A stretch of 64,000 bases of DNA, from NCBI GenBank assembly GCA_930367215.1, contig OV884060.1:181485253-181549252 (forward strand). The letters run 5' to 3'. Below the pieces are notes generated by a model. That model was not told the DNA's origin. It saw only the letters and a program-made list of their open reading frames with translations, and searched no databases. Position 1 is the stretch's first letter; every line of letters begins with the position of its first letter. Source of the stretch: Pollenia angustigena (lineage: Eukaryota; Arthropoda; Insecta; Diptera; Polleniidae). This document shows positions 1 to 9,973 of the stretch, piece by piece. The position numbers were made by a program, and so were the translations under genes.

Positions 1-922
1 GGTTACCATGACATGTTTCGATCGCAACCACTCGATCTCCTCAGATGGATTTGCCGTCTTACACTCGCAGCCATCGACGACTGCTGACGTCACTAGTCAA
101 ACATCAATCCTTAAACCAAATTGTATTTTAACATTTGGTAGATCGAAATTTGCTTTCCTGAATGATTATCTATTTTAATTGATTTTACATGTTTTTTCCT
201 TTACTTCTGTTTTTTCGTACTTTCGTCAAGAATTTTTCTTGAAGTCCAAGTACATTTTTTGTTTTTTCACTTTGTCTTTCTCTTTTTCTGTTGACCTTTT
301 TCAGCACAACTTGAAGGACAAATGTACACATAGAGCTCGTGCCTTAGCTTTAACAATAATTAGTATTGTGGTTATTTTGTTGAACTATTTATGGTTTTTA
401 ATCCAAATTTTTAATATTTTTAATTAGGCTTAAGTTCATGAAATTTAATTTTTATTAAATTATTTTTGTAAAAATTAAATTTCATGAACTTAAGCCTAAT
501 TAAAAATATTAAAAATTTGGATTAAAAACCATAAATAGTTCAACAAAATAACCACAATACTAATTATTGTTAAAGCTAAGGCACGAGCTCTATGTGTACA
601 TTTGTCCTTCAAGTTGTGCTGAAAAAGGTCAACAGAAAAAGAGAAAGACAAAGTGAAAAAACAAAAAATGTACTTGGACTTCAAGAAAAATTCTTGACGA
701 AAGTACGAAAAAACAGAAGTAAAGGAAAAAACATGTAAAATCAATTAAAATAGATAATCATTCAGGAAAGCAAATTTCGATCTACCAAATGTTAAAATAC
801 AATTTGGTTTAAGGATTGATGTTTGACTAGTGACGTCAGCAGTCGTCGATGGCTGCGAGTGTAAGACGGCAAATCCATCTGAGGAGATCGAGTGGTTGCG
901 ATCGAAACATGTCATGGTAACC
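1..922. repeat. Near-perfect 922-base palindrome
   Basis: The two halves are reverse complements about a centre at 461/462. Arms are about 454 bases with a spacer of about 14 bases (455-468). Identical 82-aa open frames occur on the two strands (179-427 and 496-744) only because of this symmetry; they are not genes. The left arm starts at the window edge, so the inverted repeat may continue outside. The arms are made of the tRNA-like repeat family also seen at 23598-24360, 39951-40175 and 55020-55640. An inverted assembly chimera is an alternative explanation. Confidence 0.93.
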
Positions 923-1080
923 TGCCGGCCAGGGTTCGAGCCCGAGCCACGTCAAGAATGAAAAGATTATCAATAACAATTTTAATTAATTTTCATGTTG
1001 TAAAATTCCTTTCTTTACAAAAATAATTTAATAAAAATTAAATTTCATGAACTTAAGCCTAATTAAAAATATTAAAAATT
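923..1080 (+). repeat. tRNA-like (SINE-type) repeat, B box and tail
   Basis: A pol III B-box-like motif GGTTCGAGCCC lies at 933-943, followed by an AT-rich body and a tail ending in TTCATGAACTTAAGCCTAAT. The same tail occurs next to the palindrome centre, so the unit carries the tail at both sides. The same order (B box, body, tail) recurs at 23718, 24232, 40021 and, inverted, near 55450. No clear A box is visible in this copy. Confidence 0.7.
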
Positions 1081-1193
1081 GTTATAAATTTTTACATTTT
1101 ATATGGGCTTGCTTCGTTTATAGGTATCAATCATATTTTCGTACGAATAAGATAATATTTTTAAGGTATTTTGCTATTATTTATCCAATTTAA

Positions 1194-2567
1194 ATGCCGA
1201 AAGAAAAGGAACTATGTTCTGCCGAGAGGAAAATCATCTTGCACCTTCATGACCAAGGTAAAAAAGTTTTTTTTATATAGCAAATGTTTAAGAGGTATCG
1301 TCAAACAATAGAAAATATAGTTAAGCGTGCAAAACAACGTGGAAATATTAAAAATTTGGCACGACATGACCGTCCAAAATTGTTATCAGACAGAAACGAA
1401 AGAAAAATACTTAAAGAAATTCGTGAAAACTGGCATTTATCTGCTCCAAAACTGAATGATAAGCTGAGAGGAACTCTATGAAACAATGTTAGCAACGAAA
1501 CATTTCGTAGAGTACTACGATCAAACAACTTTAATGCTCGAGTAGCAAGAAATAAAAATTGCTAGTTTCTGAAACAAAGAGAAATAAGCGCTAATCCTTC
1601 GCTAATCAACATATAACCAAAGGTTTTGACTTTTGGAAATCTGTAATATTTAGCGATGAAAATAATATAATATTTTTGGGTCTGCTGGACGACGCATGGT
1701 TTGGAGAAAGCCGAATGAGTCCCTTCATATAAAAAATATCAAGCCGACAGTAAAACATGGTTGAGGTTCTGTTATGGTTTGGGGCTGTATGTCCGCCTTT
1801 GGAGTTGGAAATCTAATCTTTGTGGCTGGAATTATGGACAGACATGTGTCATCTGTCAATTGAAGCACAGCCGCGAATAACGTTGTAAACGCCACATTTT
1901 GCAAAAACTGTTTTTTTGCAGATAACCGTTAACCTTACTCTCTTACACAGTTTAAACATCAAATCAACAAAAACTATGCACCTTAACGCCTTCAAAATGG
2001 CGTACAAAGTGTCAGCCACTGGAAGAACATTGCAAGTTACTAACAAAATTATGAAACCGAAATGGCTTTGCAGTGTGGAATAATGTTTTAAAAGCCTTTT
2101 GCATTAGAGTTTTTATTATCATTATTTTTAATAATAAAAAAAAAAAATTTTTAACACAAATAATGCTGCCTGTCAAAAAACGATTTTTTGCTCTCCTGAA
2201 AAATTATTATTTTGTAACTTAAAACGTTATTCGCGGCTGTGCTTCAATTGTTAAAGAAAACATTAACGCGAGTGTTGATAAAATGGGACTTCCAGCAAGT
2301 GGTTTTTATTTCCAACAGGAAAACGATCCCAAACAAACAGCCTTAGACGTTAAACTGTGGATTATTTATAACACCAAACATTTTCCAACGACTCCTCAAA
2401 ACCCGGGCTTGAACCCAATAGAAAATTTATGGGTGCATTTGGAGAAAAAGGTTCGTCAACGCCACATATCTTCGAAAACTTTTTTGAAACAAGTTTTGCT
2501 AAAAGAATGCGGAAAAATACCTCGAAAAAAGTGCCAAAAATTGGTGGAATATATACCACGACGATGA
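1194..2567 (+). pseudogene. Tc1/mariner-like transposase, broken
   Basis: The frame starts with an ATG at 1194 and meets an in-frame TAG at 1278-1280. It continues at 1284-1481 with a basic helix-turn-helix type region (NIKNLARHDRP), as in the N-terminus of Tc1-like transposases. Catalytic-core traces follow: VIFSDE near 1643-1660, VWRKPNE near 1700-1720, VMVWGCMS near 1770-1795, NDPKQTA near 2322-2340 and LNPIENLW near 2409-2432. Several frameshifts and stops are present, and a MITE is inserted at 1863-2244. Family identity is well supported by the motif order; the copy is dead. No convincing terminal repeats were found. Confidence 0.85.
1857..2250. mobile_element. MITE inserted in the Tc1-like pseudogene
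   Basis: Perfect 22-base terminal inverted repeats starting AAGCACAGCCGCG lie at 1863-1884 and 2223-2244. Each is flanked by the hexamer CAATTG (1857-1862, 2245-2250), read as a 6-bp target duplication, although the hexamer is itself palindromic and could instead extend the terminal repeat. The interior is AT-rich and noncoding. It separates the first catalytic block of the host transposase from the second. Confidence 0.8.
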
Positions 2568-2935
2568 GCTTCATTTTCTAAAAACAACGGATTTGCCACA
2601 AAGTATTAACTGTGACATATCCATTGTTATACGGTTAAAATACGTGGTATTTTTTGAAAGTAAAATACTTTTGTGACCTTAAAAATTCACTATATTCTTC
2701 TAAAATCTCGTATAAAGAGTATAATAATTAAGATGTTCAAAATTTTTTTTTTATAATTTAATTCTTTGTCTTTCTCCTAACACGTTAATAAAAGGAAATT
2801 CCTGTTTAATATAATAAATAAATGGATGTTAACCAAGTTTCTTCTAAAAAGCTTATTTTTCTTATAAGCAAAATAATTATGAAAGTCACTGTATATTTAA
2901 TGCGTTTTGTCCGAATATACATACAGGCATATGTA
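2568..2935. other. No gene seen
   Basis: AT-rich sequence after the Tc1-like remnant. Short open frames on the minus strand show no recognisable composition or motif. Nothing else is supported here. Confidence 0.6.
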
Positions 2936-3309
2936 CCCTGCAAATAAAATTGGACCACCTGGTCCATTTTGATAAAATGGACTACTCCATGGACTGGTCC
3001 GATGTAATGCAAGCCTGGACCATGTCATTGTTAAAAACTGTTTGTAGTGAGACGACATGTCTTCGTTTTTTAACGACATGCTTTCGTTTTTAAACGATTT
3101 CAAAACTAACCCTTTTGAGTGTACCATGGAGTAGTTTTAAAACTACTCCTTAGTGGTCCAAAGGTGGGTTATATGGTCCTCTCCTAGGACATCGTAATGT
3201 TAAATAGACCAGGTTTTTTCCATACGTTTGGGTTAGTTTTGGACTAGTCCTGGTCCCTTGTGGACTACTCTTTACACGCGTGTTTGGACTGGTCCTATTA
3301 TTTGCAGGG
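2936..3309. mobile_element. MITE, CCCTGCAAAT termini, TA duplication
   Basis: Ends are CCCTGCAAAT and ATTTGCAGGG, flanked on both sides by TA. The sub-terminal sequence is rich in the motif GGACCA/TGGTCC, repeated in both orientations (for example near 2952, 2990, 3150 and 3290), which makes the element foldback-like. No coding frame. The superfamily cannot be fixed from a TA duplication alone. Confidence 0.78.
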
Positions 3310-3597
3310 TAGGTAAGATTTTATTTAAAGTGGAAATTCCTACAATCCCATAAAATTTTTTATAAACATGTATTTTTAGTATAAGAAATCCCCAGCTCTT
3401 ATCGCACAAAAGGTTACTTTCAGTTCTTATTTTTTCAATTGTGTGTAAGATGTACTCAAATATTGTGTAAAGATACCCAGTGAACCGTTTTTATTGAAAT
3501 GTAAAAAAAAAACATAAAACTTTATTTTCTAGAATTTTTATTAAGAAATTTTTGAATATTTTGCTGAAAACTCTATGATAGTTTTTTGACAAATATG

Positions 3598-4302
3598 CGT
3601 TCATTCTAATGGAATTATTTAATTTTTGGTTCAGTTCTTTTTCAAATTGTCATGTCTCAAATTCTATAAAATGTTCGGGTGCAACATTTAGACGCTTTAA
3701 ACGTCTTTTACTTATAGAAAGAAACACATTTGCAATTAAGTTATTTCTAGAAGGGGTAACATTTTTTTATATACTATTGTTATCTATTTACAAAAATTTA
3801 TATGAAACGATCAAATAGCCACGAGAGAGCTTTAAAGTGCATGACGGGTGCAACCAACCCACTTTATAAGATCATACCACAAAAACACAAATTTGTTAAT
3901 TTTTAAACTTTTATTGTACTATTCTTTTTTATTGTGAAAGATGAGATATTCGACGATGATTATCAAATCAAACATCGTAGAGAAATAAATTCCAATAATA
4001 AGAAATTTGCTCTTTAAGCCATGACGGGTGCAACATGCAATGAATTTTCTGTTCGAGCCAAATCTATGAATCTTAATGCTTCGCAGTGCACAACAAATTT
4101 ATATTTAAGCTTACGTCTAAAAGAATTATCTATATATGTATGTATATAAAAATGAAAAATGTTTGTATGTTTGTTTGTTGGCTTATAGACTCCTAAATAT
4201 TATTATAAAATATAGATTTTTGAGTTTAAATTGGCATCAAAAAAGTATCAAATAGTGTGATTTGAAAATTGATGTTAAAAGTTGTCTAGAATAGAATCGC
4301 CC
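3598..4302. mobile_element. Non-autonomous repeat, copy 1 (partner at 18040)
   Basis: This stretch matches 18040-18663 base for base over long runs, including the recurring GACGGGTGCAAC motif and the end TCTAGAATAGAATCG. The left terminus here is degraded. Compared with copy 2 it carries about 60 extra bases near 4130-4195, beginning at a TATATATGTATGTATAT stretch, probably an insertion. No coding frame. Confidence 0.75.
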
Positions 4303-4398
4303 TTCGTATCCTTTAAGAAGAACTAGCTGCCGTTAAAGCCGTAATCGAAGATGTAAACGGCAAAAATTCAAAAGTTTTAACTTGTACAAACAGTCTTA

Positions 4399-4616
4399 GG
4401 CTGTGTTTTTGAGATCTCAGTTAAACTTGGTTTAGTTAATCTGAAGACAGATTTGTGCCGCCAATACCAAGTTTGTATATAAAATTTTGACGTAACAGCT
4501 TAGTTTTGCCTAAAATATTGGCCTTTAATGAAATAATAAAAAATCACATTACAAACCCGAGTTTCAGACTACGTTAACCTAAATTAAAACTTAATCCGCA
4601 TGTCAAAAATTCGGCC
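4399..4616. mobile_element. MITE with TTA duplication (PIF/Harbinger-like)
   Basis: Imperfect inverted ends GGCTGTGTTTTTGA and TCAAAAATTCGGCC are flanked by TTA at 4396-4398 and 4617-4619. A 3-bp TTA duplication is characteristic of PIF/Harbinger elements. Noncoding. Confidence 0.65.
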
Positions 4617-4863
4617 TTAGTTCAACAAATGCTTTATCAAAAAATAACAGTGGAATACCCAATGTTTGCCAAGAGGTGTTATTTTATGCTAAAAAGGTAC
4701 AAAGCCTCTTAAAACTTACAGAAGTCAATTGTATTCCAAGCATTTTTACCATTAACACAGAGCATCACAAAGACGACTTCAGCCTTATTCTATACCCTAA
4801 GTATTTACTACCAATTAAATGATGTTAAGAAATTATGTTATAAAATAGAGAAATAGACAGATT

Positions 4864-5500
4864 GCTACACAACGCTGTTGCTATGTCGGGTTGGGGACTT
4901 CTAAATCGGTTAAATGATTTTTAATATGGTGATGATATTTGCTTCTCTCTCACCGGCACTCCGATATGAACATGCAATTAAAACGTCTTACGGAGCTGAC
5001 TAAGAACGCTGGGGGGGCTACTCTCTATTGTGATGCGAAAGAAAATGGTAGCAAATCTAGCGATTGGTATTTGTCTTTCGCATCTATTATTTTTTTTCTT
5101 TTCGCAAATCATCACTATTTATTTTACTAAAATTTTCCAAATTCAAATATTTTTACATATTTTGGCATTTCATTACTGTCAATCTGCGCTATCTTTAATT
5201 TTTATTGCCAGTATTGCTTCATTTTCAAAAAATTTTGCGAAAGTGATAGAGAGTACCAAGTTAACATTTAACTTTCGTATCGAAATTGCCCTCGCATCGC
5301 AATAGAGAGTAGACCCCCGGGTCTTAAGAATAATATTGGAAAAACTAAAGTGAAGCAAAAACACAAAAAGATCAACACATTTACACTTGATAATGTGACT
5401 CTGGAGGAGGATTATTTTTTCTGCTACCTCGGAGCTGTCATCCCAACATCATGTGGTTCGGGTGCAGATATTGCCAATAGAATAAAAAAGACGACATAAA
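4864..5500 (+). pseudogene. LINE reverse-transcriptase remnant
   Basis: Before the inserted MITE, the frames read YGDD (4925-4936; the RT active-site box, normally YADD) followed by CLLSHRHSDMNMQLKRLTE in a shifted frame. After the MITE they read GKTKV and a block containing YFFCYLGAVIPTSCGSGAD, matching the usual sequence after the RT palm in non-LTR retrotransposons. Frameshifts and stops break it. The two halves read continuously (NAG then LKNNIGKTKV) if the MITE at 5014-5316 is removed. The clade cannot be set from this length. Confidence 0.72.
5014..5316. mobile_element. MITE, CTACTCTCTATTG termini (copy A)
   Basis: Inverted ends GGCTACTCTCTATTG (5016-5030) and CAATAGAGAGTAGACC (5300-5315), with sub-terminal TGCGAAAG-type motifs. 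The same family occurs at 20664-20855 and 21663-21833. It splits an older LINE fragment. The open frames inside are not genes. Confidence 0.75.
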
Positions 5501-6160
5501 TATCTGCTGCAACTATAAAATACATTATGCCCTAAACATCCTCTGACGAATGACCATATAAAAGTATTTGTGTCAATGTTATTATTATTTATTATTATTA
5601 TTATTTATTTAACGAGTATACGTTACATACTCTGTAAACCCCAAAGCGAACGGTACGTACTGAGTGAAAAAACCCTAAACTTACAAATAAATAAAAACCC
5701 ATAATTTTTAAAACCCAAAAAATAAATCCCGTATTTTTCTCCTTTTATTATTTTCGAGAAAATATTTCAAGGAAAACAACGACAATTTAAACGACTTAAG
5801 TACTTAAATTGAAAATGTTTACGCAACAATTCAAAAAAAATTCACTTGGGAATAAATGTTCGTAAAAAATTTCTTCATTATATTTTTCGGTTCTTAAAGT
5901 TCTTAAATTTCTCTCAAAAATACTCACACTATTATACTTTGTATTAATACATGTCAAAAACTCAAGTAATATGACAAAGAGTGTTAGTGTGAATGCAATG
6001 TGTCACGAAAATGACAAGTTATATGAAAAAAGTTTGACATCCCATACGACTTTATCGTTTTTTGAAAAATTTCTAAACAATAATACTTTTCATTGGATTA
6101 GGGTTGCATTTTATTTCATGTGTGAGTGTTTATACTTTGTGTGATGGTGTGAACACAAAC
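5501..6160. other. AT-rich spacer with ATT microsatellite
   Basis: An ATT-repeat tract lies at about 5580-5613. The rest is AT-rich with no recognisable gene. Several copies of ATGTCA/TGACAT occur near 5950-6050 without a clear boundary. Confidence 0.6.
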
Positions 6161-6648
6161 CACAGAATACACAGAACTGTAAAAAGTGACGTGCGAAAAA
6201 AGCCCAAATCAGTTGCGAGGGTAGCTTTCGAAGAAAGAGACAGAAAGCTTTTTTTGATAGTGAAGTGGCAAGGTTTAAAAACAGGCCGCAACAATCCACA
6301 CAAATGGCGTGATCAAAACAAAAATAACAAAACACAAACCCCGTTAAACAAATGCATTAGTTCAACAAACGTTGTTTTTTGTGCAAAAAAAAAAATGTAT
6401 TTAGTAATATTGTTTTGTTTTATAATGTTATTTACTTACTTAAATATTATTTACTCGTGTTGTGGTGAACTTAAAAGTTAATTTTTTACAACAGTTTTGT
6501 AAATAAATCTTAACTTAATAAATTTGTGTTCATTGTATTGAGGCATAGAAGATGATGAAAAGAGAAATGCAAAAGGGCAGCTTTCTTTGAAAGAGACAAA
6601 AAAAAAACGCAAAATCTTCCGTCTCGTGACAGTTCTGTGTATTCTGTG
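6161..6648. mobile_element. hAT-like MITE with 8-bp duplication
   Basis: Inverted ends CACAGAATACACAGAACTGT and ACAGTTCTGTGTATTCTGTG are perfect over 20 bases. They are flanked by ACACAAAC at 6153-6160 and 6649-6656, an 8-bp target duplication typical of hAT (also P) elements. The 125-aa open frame that crosses it starts outside the element and is judged accidental. Confidence 0.85.
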
Positions 6649-6656
6649 ACACAAAC

Positions 6657-7147
6657 TGTCATTTTACATTAGATTTTTTGACAGTCGCAACAAAACTCAT
6701 TAGATTTCTATCTCACAAAGTATTATGGAATACGTAAGACTTGTGAGATAGTGTTATCTAGGCTTAAATAGCACTGTACAATAATTTCAAACTTTTTCCA
6801 ACATGTTGGCGGAGTTAGAGGGTTATTATATCCCAAAATAATTTTAGCCGTAATATACCTTGTACATATGTATCTCAGTTGTAAAGAACTGGTTGTTTTA
6901 TATACCGATAAGCCACACGAACAGGAAAAAAGGGTAAAACTTTAACCCCATCTAAAATAAAATTACGATGTGATCTTCCAAAACACCGGCACACGTCTTT
7001 CTTTTTTTGAGTCTCCCCAACCGCAATCCATTGTCAAAACTCCGTTTTTTTCTGTGTCACTAATTTCTGTAGTAAAAATCATAATCATTTTTATTTTACA
7101 ACACATGCGAGTTTAATTTTTTTTTAATTTATAAAAAAACGATAACG
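6657..7147. other. Upstream region of chitinase copy 1
   Basis: No gene is seen. This AT-rich stretch lies 5' of the decayed chitinase copy and would have held its promoter. No convincing TATA box at the expected distance from the exon at 7148 was found. Confidence 0.55.
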
Positions 7148-8899
7148 ATATTTAAGTACTTTATTTTTACAATACTTATAAAATCGCTCCTGCAATCTTG
7201 TGCAGTGAAGGCGTACAAAAGTATGTTTTTAAAAAATTATATCAAAATTATTACTAGAACTAAATAAAAAAAAACTACTAAAATCCAAATTATAACTTTG
7301 TGAATTTCAGAAAATATTGTCTGTTATCATGGATCCTGGTCATTCTATCGAAATGGTTTAGGAAAATTTGATATTACAACGGATTTAGATCCTCTACTAT
7401 GTACTCATCTTATCTACGCGTATGTTGGCATAGACGCAACTGGAAAAATACTTATTAAAAATCCTAACTTAGATTTGTCCTCGAATAAAGGTCGAGGAAA
7501 TTTGAGAAAATTTAACGCTTTAAAATTAAAAAATCCCCACGTAAAAACTCTATTAAGTGTTGGTGGGTCAAAGAGTTCAAAAAATTTCTCTATAACAGCT
7601 GCAGATCCTGTTAAAAGAGTTAATTTTCTCGAGTCAGCTTTAGACTTTATACAACAGATGGATTTTAATGGTTTGGACTTGGATTGGGAATATCCAAATC
7701 AACGTCATGAGTTAAAATACAATACAAAAGTTTGTTAAAGGAATTAAAAGAGGGGTAAGTTTGATTATAAAATTACAGAAATTGTATGTTTTGATTTTTT
7801 TGCTTTATGACAGATTCCAGCCCTATGGTTATATTTTAACGGCTGCCGTTGGTCCTGCCGAGTATACACCACAATTATCCTATAATATACCGGAAATGGT
7901 TAAATATTTGGACTTAATAAATGTTATGGCATATGATCTACATGGTCCCTGGGAGACGGTAGTTGGTCATAATGCTCCTTTATATGCGGGACCATTAGAC
8001 ACTACAGAACGTGCCAAGCAGCATAGTTTTGATGCTCTAGCCAAGTATTGGATAAGGCAAGGTAGATATTTCTTAAAATCCCAATTCTTTGACGTTAGGC
8101 AAAAAGGTATTCACTCTTATTGTGTTTGGCGTATTTAAAATACGCCTGCGACAGTTTGGTAATAGATTAATGGAAAAAAGTTCATGTTCTCTTTAATCTA
8201 TTACCAAACAGTCGTAGGCGTATTTTAAGTCAAAACAGAAAAAAATGCTTTTTTGGCTTTTGATTGGATTAAACTAAATATTTTGTGCTCTTCCATTTGG
8301 TATCAATAACATAAGTCTGGCACAACTGCTTCCAGTCGTAAACATTTGATCTTTAAAAGTCAATTTAATAATTTTTATTTTAACATCACGAAAAACTGCA
8401 AATTCTGACTTAAGACCTTTTAACCCAACTTCAGAAAATTTCTCTAATTTTATGTTTTGTTTCAGGTGCGCCTTCAAGGAAACTTGTTATGGGCATACCT
8501 TTTTATGCCCGTTCTTTTACCCTTAACGATCCTAGTAATTATGAGGTTGGAGCACCGCATATTGGTCCCGGTATAGCAGGCAAATTCACCAAACAAACTG
8601 GTATTCTCGGTTATAATGAATTCTGTGAAAAACTCCAAATGGAGAGAAAATATTGGCACTTTGAATGGGATTTCTTACAAAAAGTTCCCTTTGTTCACAA
8701 CAATCGTCAATGGATCACTTACGATAATGAAACTAGTATTGAGCTAAAAGTGGACTATGTTCAGGAAAATAATTTGAGTGGCATTATGATATGGACCATA
8801 GAATTGGACGATTTCAGAGGCGTATGCGGTGCAAGACGTTATCCTCTTTTGGCGTCTATAAATGAGCATTTAAACAGTAATGTAAACGAATTTTGTTGA
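7148..8899 (+). pseudogene. GH18 chitinase, copy 1, decayed
   Basis: Four exons align one to one with the intact copy downstream: 7148-7220, 7311-7754, 7814-8061 and 8466-8899, all with GT/AG borders. Exon 1 is the same 73 bases long as in copy 2 and encodes a hydrophobic leader (FKYFIFTILIKSLL), but its first codon is ATA, not ATG. Exon 2 is 444 bases against 460 in copy 2; the 16-base loss lies near 7720-7735 and shifts the frame to a stop at 7736-7738. The GH18 motif reads NGLDLDWE instead of DGLDLDWE. Exons 3 and 4 remain open (MAYDLHGPW, GIMIWTIELDD). It ends without the chitin-binding domain of copy 2, as some fly midgut chitinases do. Three independent lesions make a functional enzyme unlikely; a sequencing error could explain one of them, not all. 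Confidence 0.85.
8139..8224. mobile_element. Short MITE with TTAA borders in chitinase intron
   Basis: Inverted ends AATACGCCTGCGACAGTTTG and its imperfect complement are flanked by TTAA at 8135-8138 and 8225-8228. It lies in the third intron of chitinase copy 1. A second copy is at 19164-19248, also with TTAA borders. TTAA duplication suggests piggyBac-type mobilisation; this is inference. Confidence 0.75.
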
Positions 8900-9820
8900 T
8901 TTAAAGTAACAAAAACCTTAAATTTTTTCTAATTTGTTTAACTACATAAGTATCAACATACATACATATATGTTTATATTTATACATACATATACATATT
9001 AGTTCCCGTGGCTCTTTTAAGAAGTTTAGGGCCAATTTTCAATACATATCGTCACCTTTAATAGAAACGGACGTAACAACACAAAAATTCAAAATGGAGT
9101 TTGTGGTTCGTCTTATCAAACTTCATGCTGAGGCAAATTTTTAGACACCTGCTATAAAAAATGGCGATTTTATTAAGGAAATCAAACTCCAAAAACACTT
9201 TCTTATCATTGATTTTGTAATGTTTTTTTTTTGCTTCTCCTGTAAAAAAATTAAAATGCCGCCCGTTTGCATATAAGGTGTCGATATATATATTTTATTT
9301 AATCATTAATGGTAATGGAAAATTAAATTTCTCAATAATATAAAATTCTGATTATATATTTTCTGTAAATATTATTGAAATAAAATAAAAAAAGAAAAAA
9401 TTAAAAAAATATTGCAATAATGAAAAAAATTTTATCTTATCAGAAAAAAGTGCCGCGACAATGCCAATACAAGATGTGTTAATGGCATTGGTCAAGAAAG
9501 AAATAGTCTTTATTTCAATAAAATTTTGAAAAAGATGTTAATTTAAAAAAAAAAAATTTATATATAATTATTTTTTTATACTTCTTTTTTAATTGAATAA
9601 ATTTTAATGGAACAAAATAGATAGATTCCATGATGCATCATCTTATAAAATCACCTTTTGCAGAAGTTTTTTGTTTTCGAATTCTCTTATCTTTAAAAAT
9701 TTCTTAGTATCTTTGTTTTTTCATTTGATAACTTGAAGTTGAAATATTTTTTCTACTTTATTTATATACGCACTACATAAGAAAACATTTAAAGGGAGTG
9801 GAGGGAACTTCTAAGATGGA
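8900..9820. other. Intergenic, between the chitinase copies
   Basis: The 3' flank of copy 1 has TACATA simple repeats (about 8955-9000) and long A/T tracts. A short trace near 9445-9490 could be read as a Cys-rich peptide, but no frame is sustained. No gene supported. Confidence 0.6.
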
Positions 9821-9821
9821 C

Positions 9822-9907
9822 CTATAAATACAAGTATTTTCACTTAAAGTTATTTAGTTAAAGTCATTGTCACGTTTGAAACGGTATAATTGAAATCGAT
9901 ATAAATA
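9822..9907 (+). promoter_or_regulatory. Candidate TATA boxes of chitinase copy 2
   Basis: CTATAAATA at 9822-9830 and TATAAATA at 9900-9907 lie 144 and 67 bases before the start codon at 9974. Either would place transcription initiation upstream of the signal-peptide exon. Motif match and position only. Confidence 0.45.
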
Positions 9908-9973
9908 ATAAAAAAAAAAAAATATTTAGATAAATAATTAAGGATTTTTATATCCTGCACCCAGTTTTAAATA

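Noticed and set aside
179..744. Two identical 82-aa open frames on opposite strands
   Set aside because: They are the two halves of the palindrome; AT-rich, hydrophobic by composition, and made of interspersed repeat.
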